From NCBI RefSeq assembly GCF_018991925.1, contig NW_024736071.1, positions 10,346,700 through 10,410,699 of the forward strand: a stretch of 64,000 nucleotides of DNA. The letters run 5' to 3'. Below are positions 25,096-36,799 of this stretch, one piece after another. Position 1 is the stretch's first letter. Every line of letters begins with the position of its first letter. The notes beneath the pieces were generated by a model. It was not told the DNA's origin, did not search any database, and was given only the letters and a program-made list of their open reading frames with translations. Source of the stretch: Homarus americanus. Lineage: Eukaryota > Arthropoda > Malacostraca > Decapoda > Nephropidae. The position numbers were made by a program, and so were the translations under genes.

Positions 25096-25700
25096 TCAGG
25101 TCACCTCATACCCTCCCTCACGTCCCTCCATCCTCCCTCACCCTTCTTCCTCCTCCCTTACCCTTCTTCCTCCTCCCTCACCCTCCATCCTCTCTCTTAC
25201 CCTTCTTCCTCCTCCCTTACCCTTCTTCCTCCTCCCTCACCCTTCTTCCTCCCTCACACTTCCTCCTCCCCACCCTCAATCCTCTCTTACTCCCTCTTTT
25301 CCTTCCCTCCTCAATTCTTCTTTTCCTCCTCCCTCAATTTTTCTTTCCTCCTCCCTCACCCTTCTTCCTCCTCCCTCACCCTTCTTGTTCCTCCCTTACC
25401 CTTCTTCCTCCATCACCCTCTCTGACTCTCCCTCATTTTCCTCCCTTACTGTCCCTTACCTTCCTCAGTCTCCCTCGCCTCACTTCTCCTCACCTCTCCT
25501 CACACGCCCTCACCAGCACTACGCTACATATTTCCTCACCTCGCTTCACCTCACACTCCCTCACCACCACCACCACATGACACATTTCCTCACCTCTCCT
25601 CACCTCTCCTCACACTCCCTCATCTCTCCTCACCTCTCCTCACACTCCCTCATCTCTCCTCACCTCTCCTCACACTCCCTCACCAGCACTACGTCACGCA
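25096..25700. repeat. Pyrimidine-rich CCCTCACCCTTCTTCCTCCT minisatellite
   Basis: Tandem ~20-bp units of CCTCCCTCACCCTTCTTCCT pass into a 29-bp variant, CTCATCTCTCCTCACCTCTC, at 25590-25680. The plus strand is almost purely C/T. The open frames encode Pro/Ser/Leu-rich low-complexity peptide and are rejected as genes. Confidence 0.85.
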
Positions 25701-26440
25701 TTTCCTTGCCTTCGACTATGAATTTAGGATGCTGGTGCCTGATGCGTATAAAGTGACTATTTTTCTGGCTGGTCTGATTGATGGCGACAGAAAACACTTC
25801 TCTCACTCAGCCTCCCTCCCTCCCTCCCTCCCTCCTTCCTTCCCCCCCTCCCCGCTTGCTTTCTTTCTTGCTTTCCTCCCTTCCTCTCTCCCTCATTTCT
25901 CCTCCTCCTCCTCTCCCTCCTCTCTATTCCCCCCTTCCTGCTTCCCTCCTTCCCTCCCTTCTTGCGTACTTGCTTCCCTCCCTCCCTTCCTGCTTCCTTC
26001 CCTCCCTCCCTCCCTCCCTCTTTGCTTCCCTCTTTCCCTGCTTGCATCATTGCCGCCTCCTTTCCCCTCTTCCGTCCCTCCTCTCTTCTACACTTCCTCT
26101 CACTCTTGTCCTTCCAATACTTTATTTGCTTTATTACGTTTGTCTGCTTGTTTGTTTTAATATATCTTTGTTTATTTATCGTTTTTGCTTAATCCTGTTT
26201 GATTTTGTTTGATTTGATTTCATTATTTGTGCTTCATCTGTTTGTTTTTCTTATTTTTGTTTTGCTTTATCGTATTTGTTTGTTATTTATTGTGTTTCTT
26301 TACTTGTTTGTTATTTATAGTTCGTCTTATCAGGTTTGTTTTGTTATTGTTTGTTCTTTAATCCTGTTTGTTTTTAATCTAATATTTGTTTGTGATTTAT
26401 TTTGTAACCGACTTTTAAATTGATGTAAATGAATAATAGC
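25701..26440. repeat. CCCTCCCTTCCTTGCTT-type pyrimidine tract then T-rich TTGTTTGTT tract
   Basis: 25800-26110 is (CCTCCCTTC)-like polypyrimidine DNA; 26130-26420 is TTTGTTTGTTTTTATT-like. No gene. A short non-repetitive island lies at 25701-25800. Confidence 0.7.
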
Positions 26441-26459
26441 AATTTTTCATTTGCTATTT

Positions 26460-27245
26460 ATTAACGTTTAGCGATTTTTAGATTAAATTTAGCGGATTTT
26501 AGCAATTTTATGGGTAATACTTGTGAAGTTTAGCGAATTTTAGAATAATTGTGGCGAATTTTAGCGATATTGTGATTAAATATGGCGGATTTTAACAATG
26601 TTGTGATTAAATGTGTTGGATTAACAATGTTGTGATTATATGTGAATTTAGCGATGTTGTGATGAAATGTGAATTTAGCGATGTTGTGATTAAATGTGCT
26701 GATTTAGCAATGTTGTGATTAAATGTGGTGGATTTAGCGATGTTGTGACTAAATGGAATTAGCGATGTTGTGATTAAATGTGTGATTTTAGCAATGTTGT
26801 GATTAAATGTGGTGGATTTTAGCGTGTTGTGATTAAATGTGAATTTAGGATGTTGTGATTAAATGTGATTTAGCGATGTTGTGATTAAATGTTGATTTTA
26901 GCAATGTTGTGATTAAATGTGGTGTTTAGCGGTGTTGTGATTAAATGTGGATTTGGATGTTGTGATTGTGGATTGCGATGCTGTGATTAAATGTGTGATT
27001 TAGCAATGTTGTGATTAAATGTGGTGGATTTAGCGGTGTTGTGATTAAATGTGGAATTTAGCGATGTTGTGATTAAATGTGGTTTAGCAATGTTGTGATT
27101 AAATGTGGTGAATTTTAGCGGTGTTGTGATTAAATGTGGAATTTAGCGATGTTGTGATTAAATGTGGAATTTAGCGATGTTGTGATTAAATGTGCTTGAT
27201 TTTAGCAATGTTGTGATTAAATGTGGCGGATTTTAGCGACTTTCC
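26460..27245. repeat. ~28-bp minisatellite (GATGTTGTGATTAAATGTGG-type), about 28 units
   Basis: Units alternate between TTAGCGATGTTGTGATTAAA-TGTGGAAT and TTAGCAATGTTGTGATTAAA-TGTGGTGGAT types, suggesting a two-unit higher-order repeat. Length variants are mostly short deletions. No coding potential. Confidence 0.9.
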
Positions 27246-28050
27246 AAATATTAATAAAGTTTAGCGATTTTTAGGTTGAATGAAGTGGTTTTTAGGTTGG
27301 TATTAAAGGTTGATGCAACTTTTGGGTTAATTCTATTATAAAAAATACTAAGTTTAGATTGATTAATTTGATTGACTTTTAGAGATATTTGGTGCTTTCC
27401 TTAGCGTCTTTTGGAAAGTTCGAGATAGCACCAGTGTCTGAGTCTGTTGGTGTCAGTCGGTTAGCCGTGCGGGGATTGTTATAGTACTGTGTTTGTTATT
27501 GTTTACGTTTTTTGATGTTGTTAATTATAATGTATACGTTAATCAACTCTACTTTTCCTAACCTATGTGTGTGTGTGTGTGTGTGTGTGTTTGTGTCTAT
27601 GTGTATAAGAGACAGACAGACAGACAGACAGACAGACTGACAGACAGATTGTGCAGAGAGAGCCAAACACTTCCACGGGTGAGATATTTCTCACCCTATA
27701 ACTGGAGCTGGAGCCGTGAGAAGGTATGCATCCACTACCCGGCTCCTTGAACCCATGATACCACGTAATTTTAGATATTCCCTTTTTATCTTCTACTTCC
27801 CAGGAAACTCTTCAAGTCTTTCCATTATCTACACAAGCAGCTTCACATAAACCCTTACACTGATCATTTCCCATAACTTAGGAATTAATGTAAGTCTTCT
27901 GTTACGAGGGAGATTATGTATTATTTCTTGGGTACCATTTTTGACCGATTCATTCTGTGTTGTGGTTTGTTTCGGGGTCTATTATGATGGAGTCTTAGGT
28001 GGTGTTAATGGGTTTTGATCTTGTTTAAGGGTTTATGATGGGTTAAGGTT
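27246..28050. other. Non-coding stretch with (GT)n and (CAGA)n
   Basis: (TG)n at 27564-27590 and (CAGA)n at 27611-27640. Otherwise no gene or known repeat. Confidence 0.5.
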
Positions 28051-28310
28051 TTTTTATGTTATGGTTTTTTTTAGAGTGCGTTAAGGGGTTTTGTATTTGT
28101 GTGAAGGAATTTTAGAGTGCGTTATCGGGTTTTGTTTGATATTATGGGGTTTTAGAGTGCGTTAAGGGTTTTTTATGTTAAGGGGTTTAGAGTGCGTTAA
28201 GGGATTTTGTTTTTATATGAAGGGGTTTACTTTTATGATAAAGAGTTGTAGGGTGCGTTAAGGGGTTTTGTTTATTTCGAAAAAAGTTGGTTGCGTTATG
28301 GGGTTTATTG
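28051..28310. repeat. ~37-bp minisatellite (AGAGTGCGTTAAGGGGTTTT-type)
   Basis: About six units carrying TTTTAGAGTGCGTTAAGGGG followed by TTTTGTTT(A)TATGAAGGGG. Diverged, non-coding. Confidence 0.75.
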
Positions 28311-28337
28311 CTTTTATTAAGGGGATCGAGATTTGGC

Positions 28338-28339
<2 letters not shown>

Positions 28340-28379
<40 letters not shown>
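28340..28379. repeat. (GA)20 microsatellite
   Basis: Perfect GA tract, followed by looser GAGA-rich DNA to about 28480. Confidence 0.95.
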
Positions 28380-28381
<2 letters not shown>

Positions 28382-28624
28382 AGACAAAAGGATAGACGAG
28401 AAACCGCACAGAAAAGGAACAACAGGAGAGAGAGAGACAGAGAGAAAGAGGGAGAGAAAGAAAGAGAGCAGAGAAAGGTAAAGAAAGGTGTATTTCAGAA
28501 GTGGTCATGAATAGCGGAGTAGGAGGATCAAAATAACCCGGAGATTTACGTATAAATCCCCAACGGATTACTCCATCTCCCAACTCCTGTGAGCCAGCCA
28601 GAGTGAAATATGTAATCCAGGCCT

Positions 28625-30590
28625 CTTTGTCCCTGGGAGAGAGAGTGGGTGGTGGCGTGGGTGGTAGCGTGGGAGAGTGGGTGGTGGCGTGGGAGGTGGG
28701 TGGTGGCGTGGGTGGTGGTGTGGGTGGTGGCGCGGGCGGTGGCGTGGGAGAGTGGGTGCTGGCGTGGGAGAGTGGGTGGTGGTGTGGGTGGTGGTGTGGG
28801 TGGTGGCGCGGGCGGTGGCGTGGGAGAGTGGGTGCTGGCGTGGGAGAGTGGGTGGTGGCGTGGGTGGTGGGTGTGGGTGGTGGCGCCGGCGGTGGCGTGG
28901 GTGGTGGCGTGGGAGGTGGGTGGTGGCGTGGGTGGTTGCGTGGGAGAGTGGGTGCTGGTGTGGGAGGAGTGGGGTGGGGAGAGTGTGGGTGGTGGCTTGG
29001 GTGGTGGCGTGGGAGGAGTGGGTGGTGGCGTGAGATGTGGGTGGTGGCGTGGGAGGTGGGTGGTGGCGTGAGAGAGTGGGTGGTGGCATGGGAGGTGGGT
29101 GGTGGCGTGGGGAGATGTGGATGGTGGCGTGGGGAGGTGGGTGGTGGCGGTCATGTGGGTGGTGGCGGGAGAGTGGGTGGTGGCGTGGGAGAGTGGGTGG
29201 TGGTGTGGGTGGTGACGTGAAGTGGGTGCTGGCGTGGGTGGTGGCGAGTGGGTGGTGGCATGTGAGTGGGTGGTGGCGTGGATGGTGGCGTGGGAGAGTG
29301 GGTGCTGGTGTGGGAGAGTGGGTGGTGGGGTGGGTGGTGGCGTGGTAGAGTGGGTGGTGGCGTGGGTGGTGGCGTGGGAGAGTGGGTGGTAGAGGAAGTG
29401 GGTGCTGGTGTGGGAGGTGGGTGGTGGTGTGGGTGGTGGCGTCGGAGGTGGCGTGGGAGAGGGGGGTGGTGGCGTGGGAGAGTGGGTGGTGGCGAGAGAG
29501 TGGGTGGTGGCGTGGGAGAGTGGGTGGTGGCGTGGGAGGTGGGTGGTGGCGTGGAGATGTGGGTGGTGGCGTGGGAAGTGGGTGGTGGCGTGGGAGATGT
29601 GGGTGGTGGCGTGGGAAAGTGGGTGGTGGTGTGGGTGGTGACGTGGGAGGTGGCGTGGAGAGTGGGTGGTGGCGTGGGAGGTAGGTGATGGCGTGTGAGA
29701 GAGTGGGTGGTGGTGTGGGTGGTGGCGTGGGTGGTGGCGTGGAGGTGGGTGGTGGCGTGTGAGATGTGGGTGGTGGCGTGGGAGAGTGGGTGGTTGCGTG
29801 AGAGATAGTGGGTGGTGGCGTGGGAGATGTGGGTGGTGGCGTGGGAGGTGGGTGGTGGCGTGGGAGAGTGGGTGGTGGCGTGGGAGATGTGGAGGTGGTG
29901 GCGTGGGAAAGTGGGTGGTGGTGTGGGTGGTGACGTGGGAGAGTGGGTGCTGGCGTGGACTGGTGGTGTGGGTGGTGGCGTGGGAGGTGGGTGGTGGTGT
30001 GGGTGGTGGTGTGGATGGTGGCGTGGGTGGTGGCGTGGGAGACTGGGTGGTGGCGTGGGAGAGTGGGTGGTGGCGTGGGAGGTGGGTGGTGGCGTGGGAG
30101 AGTGGTTGGTGGCGTGGGAGGTGGGTGGTGGTGTGGGTGGTGGTGTGGATTGGCGTGGGTGGTGGTGGCGTGGGAGAGTGGGTGGTGGCGTGGGAGGTGG
30201 ATGGTGGTGTGGGTGCTGGCGTGGGAGAGTGGGTGCTGGCGTGGGGAGTGGGTGGTGGTGTGGGTGGTGGTGTGGATGGTGGCGTGGGTGGTGCGTGGGA
30301 GAGTGGGTGGTGGAGTGGGAGATGTGGGTGATGGTGTGGGGTGTGGGTGGTGGGATGGGAGAATGGGTGGTGGTGTGGGTGGTGGCGTGGGTGGTGGCGT
30401 GGGAGAGTGGGTGGTGGCGTGGGAAGTGGGTGGTGGCGTGGGTGAGTGGGTGGTGGTGTGGGAGAGTGGGTGGTGATGTGAGAGAGTGGGTGGTGGCGTG
30501 GGGAGTGGCTGGTGATGTGTGGGAGAGTGGGTGGTGGTGTGAGGGTGGGTGGTGGTGTGGGAAAGTGGGTGGTGTGGGTAGTGATGGAGA
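28625..30590. repeat. 2-kb G/T-rich minisatellite (GTGGGTGGTGGCGTGGGAGA)
   Basis: About 110 units built from GTGGGTGGTGGCGTGGGAGA and the shorter GTGGGTGGTGGC or GTGGGAG forms. The plus strand has almost no A-T pairs outside GAGA and carries thousands of G in runs of two or three. Frames stay open for over 700 codons on the minus strand (His/Pro/Thr) and over 200 on the plus strand (Gly/Val/Trp) only because unit lengths are often multiples of three. I reject these as genes. Confidence 0.95.
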
Positions 30591-30604
30591 GTAGCAGCAG
30601 TTTT

Positions 30605-30850
30605 GTTCACTTCCGTCTCTCTTTCCTCTAATGCTGCTTTCCTCCCTCCCACCTTTCCACCTCCGTCCGTCTTTCCACCTCCTGTCTGTCTTTCCACCTC
30701 CCGTCCGTCTTTCCACCTCCCGTCTGTCTTTCCACCTCTCGTCCGTCTTTCCGCCGCTCGTGATTCTTTCCGTTGCCCGTCCTTCTTTCAGTCGCCCGTC
30801 TTTCTTTCAGCCGCCCGTCCTTCTTTCCTCCGCCCGTCATTCTTTCCGGT
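30605..30850. repeat. ~20-bp pyrimidine-rich minisatellite (CCGTCTTTCCACCTCCCGTC)
   Basis: About eleven units of TCCGTCTTTCCACCTCCCG, diverging to TTCTTTCAGTCGCCCGTC at the right end. Non-coding. Confidence 0.85.
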
Positions 30851-30859
30851 GTCCGTTAT

Positions 30860-31110
30860 TCTTCCCACCATCTCCGGCTTTACCCCGAATGAGTAACTAA
30901 TTTCCGCAAACTGTTCATGACTCACTGACAATTTGAAGTTAGGCGTCAAAATAATCAATGACGTAAAATTAAAAGTAAATCACTAAATAAATATCAACAT
31001 ATACTATTAATTAATTTACTTTATTCTTCTACAACACCTTAAATATAACTCGTAATAAAGTTAATTAAATTAATCCCCTTTGAGTCCAATGAATTAATCT
31101 TTTGGGTAAA
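30860..31110. other. AT-rich spacer
   Basis: Nothing recognised. Confidence 0.4.
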
Positions 31111-31119
31111 ATGTTGTGT

Positions 31120-31345
31120 TATTGTACTCGGTGGATGAAAGTGGCAGTGGGTCCCATAGGCTTGACTGCCCGTTAGGGACAGTGTGGATACAGCACATTG
31201 TATACTAAACCTTCACTACACAAAGAGGCAGCATGGCCGGTACTGCATTCGACCGCTGGGTGACTTGGGGGCGTTCGGGAATCGAACCACTGACCCCCGG
31301 GACATAATGTAAGCATTGTATCCACTGGACCGCCGCGCTCAAGTG
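31120..31345 (-). mobile_element. tRNA-derived SINE, second family
   Basis: The minus strand has a tRNA-like head GCGGTCCAGTGGATACAATG, a B-box GGTTCGATTCC (31278-31288 in reverse) and a body GGCAGTCAAGCCTATGGGAC. Head and body differ from the SINEs at 11.8 and 22.3 kb. The anticodon-arm region is not a convincing cloverleaf, so I call a SINE rather than a tRNA gene. Boundaries approximate. Confidence 0.65.
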
Positions 31346-31379
31346 GTACAGGTATTTTTCTCTCTGGCTTAAATCATTA

Positions 31380-31590
31380 TACTCATGAGGTTGGCATCGT
31401 ACTCAAAGAGTTAGAGGATTGCACTCTATGGGCTAATCCATTATACTCATGTGGTTAAAATATCTTACTCATTGGTCTAATTCATCATACTCAGGGGGAA
31501 AAAGATCGTACAAAGAGGTTAATATCGTATTCAAGGGGTTAATATGTAGTACTCAAGGGGTTAATATGTAGTACTCAAGGGGTTAAATTC
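31380..31590. repeat. Degenerate ~23-bp minisatellite (GTACTCAAGGGGTTAATATG)
   Basis: Eight or so units of GTACTCAAGGGGTTAATATG and relatives; the two rightmost are near-identical. The same unit occurs at 48440-48690. Confidence 0.75.
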
Positions 31591-31890
31591 AATACCTCTC
31601 TATAGTTCTCCCAGGTAAAAAAATAATAATTAGCTGCGAGAAAAAAGGAAGCATTTCCAATTGCATTTTACCCCACCGTCCCTTATATAATAGCACCAAT
31701 GGCAGTCGGCAGCGCGAGTTATGTCAGGGTGTCAGAGCGTGAGTTGAGCATCGCCAGCACTGTCACTCCGTCCCACAGTCAGGTATTTCCATTTTATCTT
31801 TTTTCTTTCAAGCGGTCCATTAGTGGAGCTGAATTTAGCGCCGGTGATTGGCTGTCATTGGTGGACGTCGCTTACCTAGTTACGTTTCCT
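31591..31890. other. Unannotated stretch with small open frame
   Basis: A 69-codon plus-strand frame (31699-31908) has no recognisable domain and runs into the telomere-like DNA. I do not call a gene. Confidence 0.35.
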
Positions 31891-31894
31891 ACGC

Positions 31895-32510
31895 GATATG
31901 GGACCTAACCTAACCTAAGTTAACCTAACCTAACTTAACCTAACCTAACTTAACCTTATCTAACAAAATCTAACCTAATCTAACATAAACTAACCTTATC
32001 TAACTTAACCTAACCTGAACTTATGTAACCCAACTTAACTTTATATAACCTCACCTTATATAACCTAATTTAATCTAATCTACTTAACCTAACCTACCTG
32101 TTCTTGAATTTTAATCAACCTTATTTCGTCTAACTTTACTCAATCTAAGATCATTTTACCAAATCTAACTTACTAACGAAAACTTATTTTGCCTTATTAA
32201 CATTTACCTTACCTTACCTTACCTTACCTTACCTTACCTTACCTTACCGTAACCTAGCCTTGACCTAACCTAACCTCACTCTTGCATAACCCCTAACCTA
32301 ACCGGACCTAACAAAACTTAATATTGCTTTACCATATACTAACCGAATTTAAACTAACCTAAACAACCATAACCTAACCTAACCTAACCTAACCTAACCT
32401 AACATAGTATAACCGAATCTCACTTTTACATACCCTAACCTATCCCAATTTAACTTAACCAAACCTAACCTCACCTAACTTGACCTTGCCCTAACCTAAA
32501 TTAGTACGTG
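31895..32510. repeat. Interstitial CCTAA telomere-like tract
   Basis: Degenerate CCTAA/CTTAA/ACCTTATCTAA repeats on the plus strand, with a run of about nine CCTTA units near 32208-32250 and seven consecutive CCTAA units near 32368-32403. CCTAA is the complement of the arthropod telomere unit TTAGG. The location inside varied repeats argues against a real telomere. Confidence 0.85.
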
Positions 32511-32659
32511 TCGTTGCTGGAGTGACTAAGTGACGTAACACACAGAATCCAATCAGCTGGGCTAAAATTAGCTTCCATTTCTGAGTCGTTCTGGCGAGAA
32601 AAAGATTGTGTGGTGTCACTCAGGCAGACAAGACGGTAAGTGGTCGTGTTGATGCTGGT

Positions 32660-34045
32660 GTTAGTTGAGGGAACCCTTCACGCCTTGGCTCCAACACCAC
32701 CACCAACACAACTGTCACCACCATCACCTGTCAACACCACAAATAACTGTCACCAACACCACAACAGTCAACTCCACTACAACTGTCAACACCACCTTAA
32801 CTGTCAACACCACCGTCACAGCCACCACCATTGTCAACCACCACAATTGTCACTGCCACCGAAATTGCTACCACCACCACAATTGTCACTGCCACCGAAA
32901 TTGCTACCACCACCACAATTGTCACTGCCATCGAAATTTCTACCACCACCACAATTGTCACCACCACCAACACCACCACAATTGTCACCACGACCACATT
33001 TGTCACCACCACCGCAATTATCACCACGACCATAATTATCACCACTACCACAATTGTCACCACCGCCGTCACTAACACTACACAGTCAACACCACGACCA
33101 CCACCAACACTACCACAGTCAACACCACGACCACCACCAACACTACCGCTGTCAACATCACGACCACCACTGTCACCGCCACCACCGTCACCACCACCAC
33201 CAAATACCGTCAACACCACCACCACCTACCGTCCAACACCACAGCCGTCCAACCACCACCATCATAATTGTCACCACCACCGTCACCACCACCAGAACTG
33301 TCACCACCACTACCACCACCACAACTGTCACCACCTCCACCACCACCATCACACCATTACCGTCAAAACCACCACCACAACCGTCAACACCACCACCGTC
33401 ACCACCATCATAATTGTCACCACACCACTGTCACCACCACCACAATGTCACCACCACCACCACCACTGTCACCGCAATCACAGCTGTCACCACCACCACA
33501 ACTGTCACCACCACCACAGTGTCATACCACTACCGTCACCACCACCACTACTGTCACCACCACCACAATGTCACCACCACCACTACTGTCGTGTCACACC
33601 CACCACTACCGTCACACCCACCACAATTGTCACCACCACCACTACTGTCACCACCACCACAACTATCACCATCACCACCACCACAACTGTCACCACCACC
33701 ACATCTGTCACCACCACCATATCTGTCACCACCACCACATCTGTCACCACCACCACAACTGTCATCACTGCCGTCACCACCACCATAACTGTCATCACCA
33801 CCACCATCACTGTCACTACCACAACTGTCAACACCACTGTCACCACCACTACCACTGTCACCACTATCACCGTCGCCATCACCACTGTCACCACCACCAC
33901 AACCGTCACCACCAACGTCACCATTACTGCCACCATCACCATTACTACCACCATTATCATAGCTACCATCACCACCTCTGTCAACACCACCACCATCTTC
34001 ACTATAGCCCTCACCACCATCACCACCAATATTATCTTCAACATG
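32660..34045. repeat. A/C-rich minisatellite (ACCACCACCACAACTGTC), 1.4 kb
   Basis: 18-bp units of ACCACCACCACAACTGTC, with 24- and 15-bp variants. Because the units are multiples of three, a 420-codon Thr/Val/Ile-rich frame stays open on the plus strand. Its composition and exact repetition show repeat rather than gene. The plus strand is nearly free of G. Confidence 0.93.
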
Positions 34046-34536
34046 TATCCTTCCCCCTATCCCTGTGTCAACTGTAATGGCCAGCCTCTGTAATAAGACA
34101 CACTATACACATCTGTCACTTCCTGTATCCATCCCTGTATCCATGAAACCCATGTCGTTTTCCTGTCTCCTTCCTTGTATCCCTGTATCACTCCCTGTAT
34201 ACCTCTCTGTATTCTGTATCTACACAAAGAAACAAATGTCTTGGGAGATCCACATCAAATTTGGACGAGTTCTATTTTTTTTCAACTTTTTCCTTTACCT
34301 CCTTGACTATCAGAATTGATTAGGGCCAGGATATGTTTTCCATTTATTGGAGTGAGGAACCTGCAGTATATTCTATTACCGAAGCCCCCGGGAGAGACGA
34401 GAGGAAAATGTGATAAAAAAATAAAAAACAAAGAGGATAGAGGTAGGGAATATAAGAAAGAAAAGATGGAACAGATAAAGACAGACACAGAGACACACAC
34501 GTCTTTCTGTCATTCTATATTTTTTGTCTTTGTGTC

Positions 34537-34540
<4 letters not shown>
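34046..34540. other. Unannotated stretch
   Basis: A patch of CTGTATCCATCCCTGTATCC-like repeats at 34125-34215. No gene recognised. Confidence 0.4.

Positions 34541-34630
<90 letters not shown>
34541..34630. repeat. (TA)45 microsatellite at the 3' end of retroelement copy B
   Basis: Perfect TA tract that starts at the terminal AATAACTCATATCATTG of the minus-strand element and lies where a non-LTR tail would be. Confidence 0.95.
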
Positions 34631-34635
<5 letters not shown>

Positions 34636-34664
34636 ATATGAGTTATTAAGGATGTGACCTTCAT

Positions 34665-34732
34665 TAGTGAGCTCTGGGGTGATTCGAGAGGCCGATACAG
34701 GACAGGCAGCGTCGTCCACAGATGTGGCACGT
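34665..34732 (-). pseudogene. C-terminal C2H2 zinc finger of copy B
   Basis: The minus strand reads CHICGRRCLSCIGLSNHPRA then H, exactly C-x2-C-x12-H-x3-H, followed by a stop. It lies at the very end of the RT protein. A role in nucleic-acid binding is inferred from the finger type. Confidence 0.75.
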
Positions 34733-34899
34733 GTGGAGGGCTACATCTACTGCGGAAGGGGCGGGGGCAGCGTTTTTCTGGCGCTGACTATTGTCTTCTT
34801 CCGTATGCAGTTAGGCGAAATTGAAAGTATTGACACCTTTTCGTGTGGTGCTCCTCCGAGCGTTACTGGGTGGAGTGATCGCTTCCCAGGTTAAGGGAT

Positions 34900-36465
34900 C
34901 GATTTGGCACTTTTTGAGGTTTCTCTTAAGACTATCTATATACCTTTTCGGTTGCCCGCCAGCTTTACGTTTACTATTGGTTAGGTGACTATTATGTAAC
35001 TGCCTTGACAGTCTACTGTCGTCCATGCGAGTAATATGGCCACTCCAACGTAGTTGTTCATGGATTAAAGTAGCCCATGTCTCGCTGCCATATAGCAGGA
35101 TGGGGAGGACCACTGCTCGATATGCGTGCAACTTTGAATATGATTTTAGCTCCCTACAACTAAAGACACGGATAGGGTCTCTGCCAAAGTCTTGATATGC
35201 TCACCCGTTCCAATGTTGAATCTCTTCATCGATGTCCACGTGGTGGAAGGTGGGTGCCGAGATACTGAAAGTGGATAACATTAGAGAGGGTAGTACCGTT
35301 CAGCTAGATAGATGGAGGAGGTGTGGCTGAACCAGGGGCAGGCTGAGAGAGAATTTGAGTCGTACGTACATTCATCTGAAGGACGAAGTGTGCATACTCA
35401 TGTGCATAGGTGTTCAGGATCTCCTGTAGGTCGCGTACAGTGTGAGCGACGATTGTGAGATCGTCTTTATACTGAAGTTCATTAATGGAAGCTGCCGACA
35501 CCTTTGTTACTGCCTGGAGTCACCTTATTTGAAAAGTCCCTTCATCCGGTACTGGATGTTCACCCCGCTGGCTAAATTGGTACTGGCACGAGTAAAGAAG
35601 GCAGCCAAGAACATGAGAGTTGGTGCCAATACACAACCTTGTTTTATCCCCTTTTGGATGGGGGAAGAACTCAGACTCGGTGCCATTTTACAGGATACTG
35701 TCGTCCATGTCATCATGGAGTTGCCTCACAATGGTGATGAATTTTGGTGGGGAGCCAAAACGGCTGTGGGTCCGCCAAAGGGCTTCCCTGTTGACCGAGT
35801 CGAAGGCCGTGGTAAGGTCGATGAAGGCCATGTACAGGACACGACGCTGTTCTCTGCACTTTTCCTGTATCTGGCGGGTAGCAAAGATCATGACAGTGGT
35901 GCCACATTGAGAAATAGGGAGGAAGTTTTCCACTTCAGGAGGAAGTCTCTTCAGGATGACTCCGGTGATAATCTTGCCAACTATGGACAGCAGCGAGATC
36001 CCATGGTAGTTGCCACAGTCTGACCGGTCTCCCTTGTTCTTATAAATATTGACGATGGAGGCGTCTTTAAGAGCTTGGGAGATTTCCTCCTTTTCCTATA
36101 TATTCTCCAGGAGAGAGTGGAGACAGCTGGTAAGCAGAGGTTCTACTGCTTTATACACCACGGCTGGGATTCCATCAGGCCCTGTACCTATGTTATTTTT
36201 CGTCTCCTTGATGGCAGTACCTAACTCAGCCATGGATGGAGGATATCTGAGGTGCGTCACCTCTGGGTGTTTCGGGACCTGCTGAGTAGGCAGGATATAC
36301 ACATCGGTTTTTTGGTTGAGCAGCGAATGGTAGTGCTCTTTAATTAGAGAGTTACCGTCAGATGAGCGGAGGGGGGCTGCACCACGAGCGATTGGCCCAT
36401 ACAATGTTTTAGTGGAATTGAAAAATTCTCGCAACTTATGTTGATCTGCAAGTTTTTGCATTTCA
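34900..36465 (-). pseudogene. Reverse transcriptase of copy B
   Basis: Order of motifs on the minus strand: KLREFFNSTKTLYGPIARGA (linker), NIGTGPDGIPAVVYKAVEPL (finger), then ISLL-x-IVGKI, motif A AFIDLTTAFDSVNREALW near 35840, GIKQGCVLAPTL (motif B) near 35630, QYKDDLTIVAHT (motif C; the first Asp pair is kept but Ala of YADD is Lys) near 35470, and QPAPGSATPPPSI. The thumb region ends with MHAYRAVVLPILLYGSETWA near 35110, also typical of this family. Several frameshifts. No RNase H. Confidence 0.85.
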
Positions 36466-36799
36466 CATGCTTTTTTTTATAACAAGTCGTTCTTTAGTTT
36501 GCGAAGTTCGCGCTGGGCCGCCACCTTATTCTTGCGGAAGGTATCAGCTTTGGTCCGAGACTGAGGGTTGTTCAGCCAGTCAGTTAAAGCAGTGCGTTTA
36601 TCATCGATGAATTCATTAATTTCCGGGTCATTTTCATAAAACCAGTCCTAGTGTATGCTTTCGATCTGGCCGTGGGCCTCTCTGCAGGTTTTTGTCATGA
36701 CATGACAATGTCGAGAATACCCCATTCGGCACTGGGATTTGGGTTGTTTGTTGTTGGGTGGTTTATCATCCCATGTTCGAGCTACTCTCTGAAAGCATA

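Noticed and set aside
28568..30697. 709-codon open frame (minus) and many plus-strand frames
   Set aside because: They lie in the GTGGGTGGTGGCGTGGG minisatellite; the peptides are pure His/Pro/Thr or Gly/Val/Trp repeats and overlapping frames are open on both strands.
31895..32510. True chromosome end
   Set aside because: Repeats are degenerate and both flanks continue with unrelated sequence for tens of kilobases.
32831..34093. 420-codon Thr/Val-rich frame resembling a mucin
   Set aside because: Encoded by an 18-bp A/C-rich repeat with overlapping long frames in the other phases. No signal peptide or unique domain.
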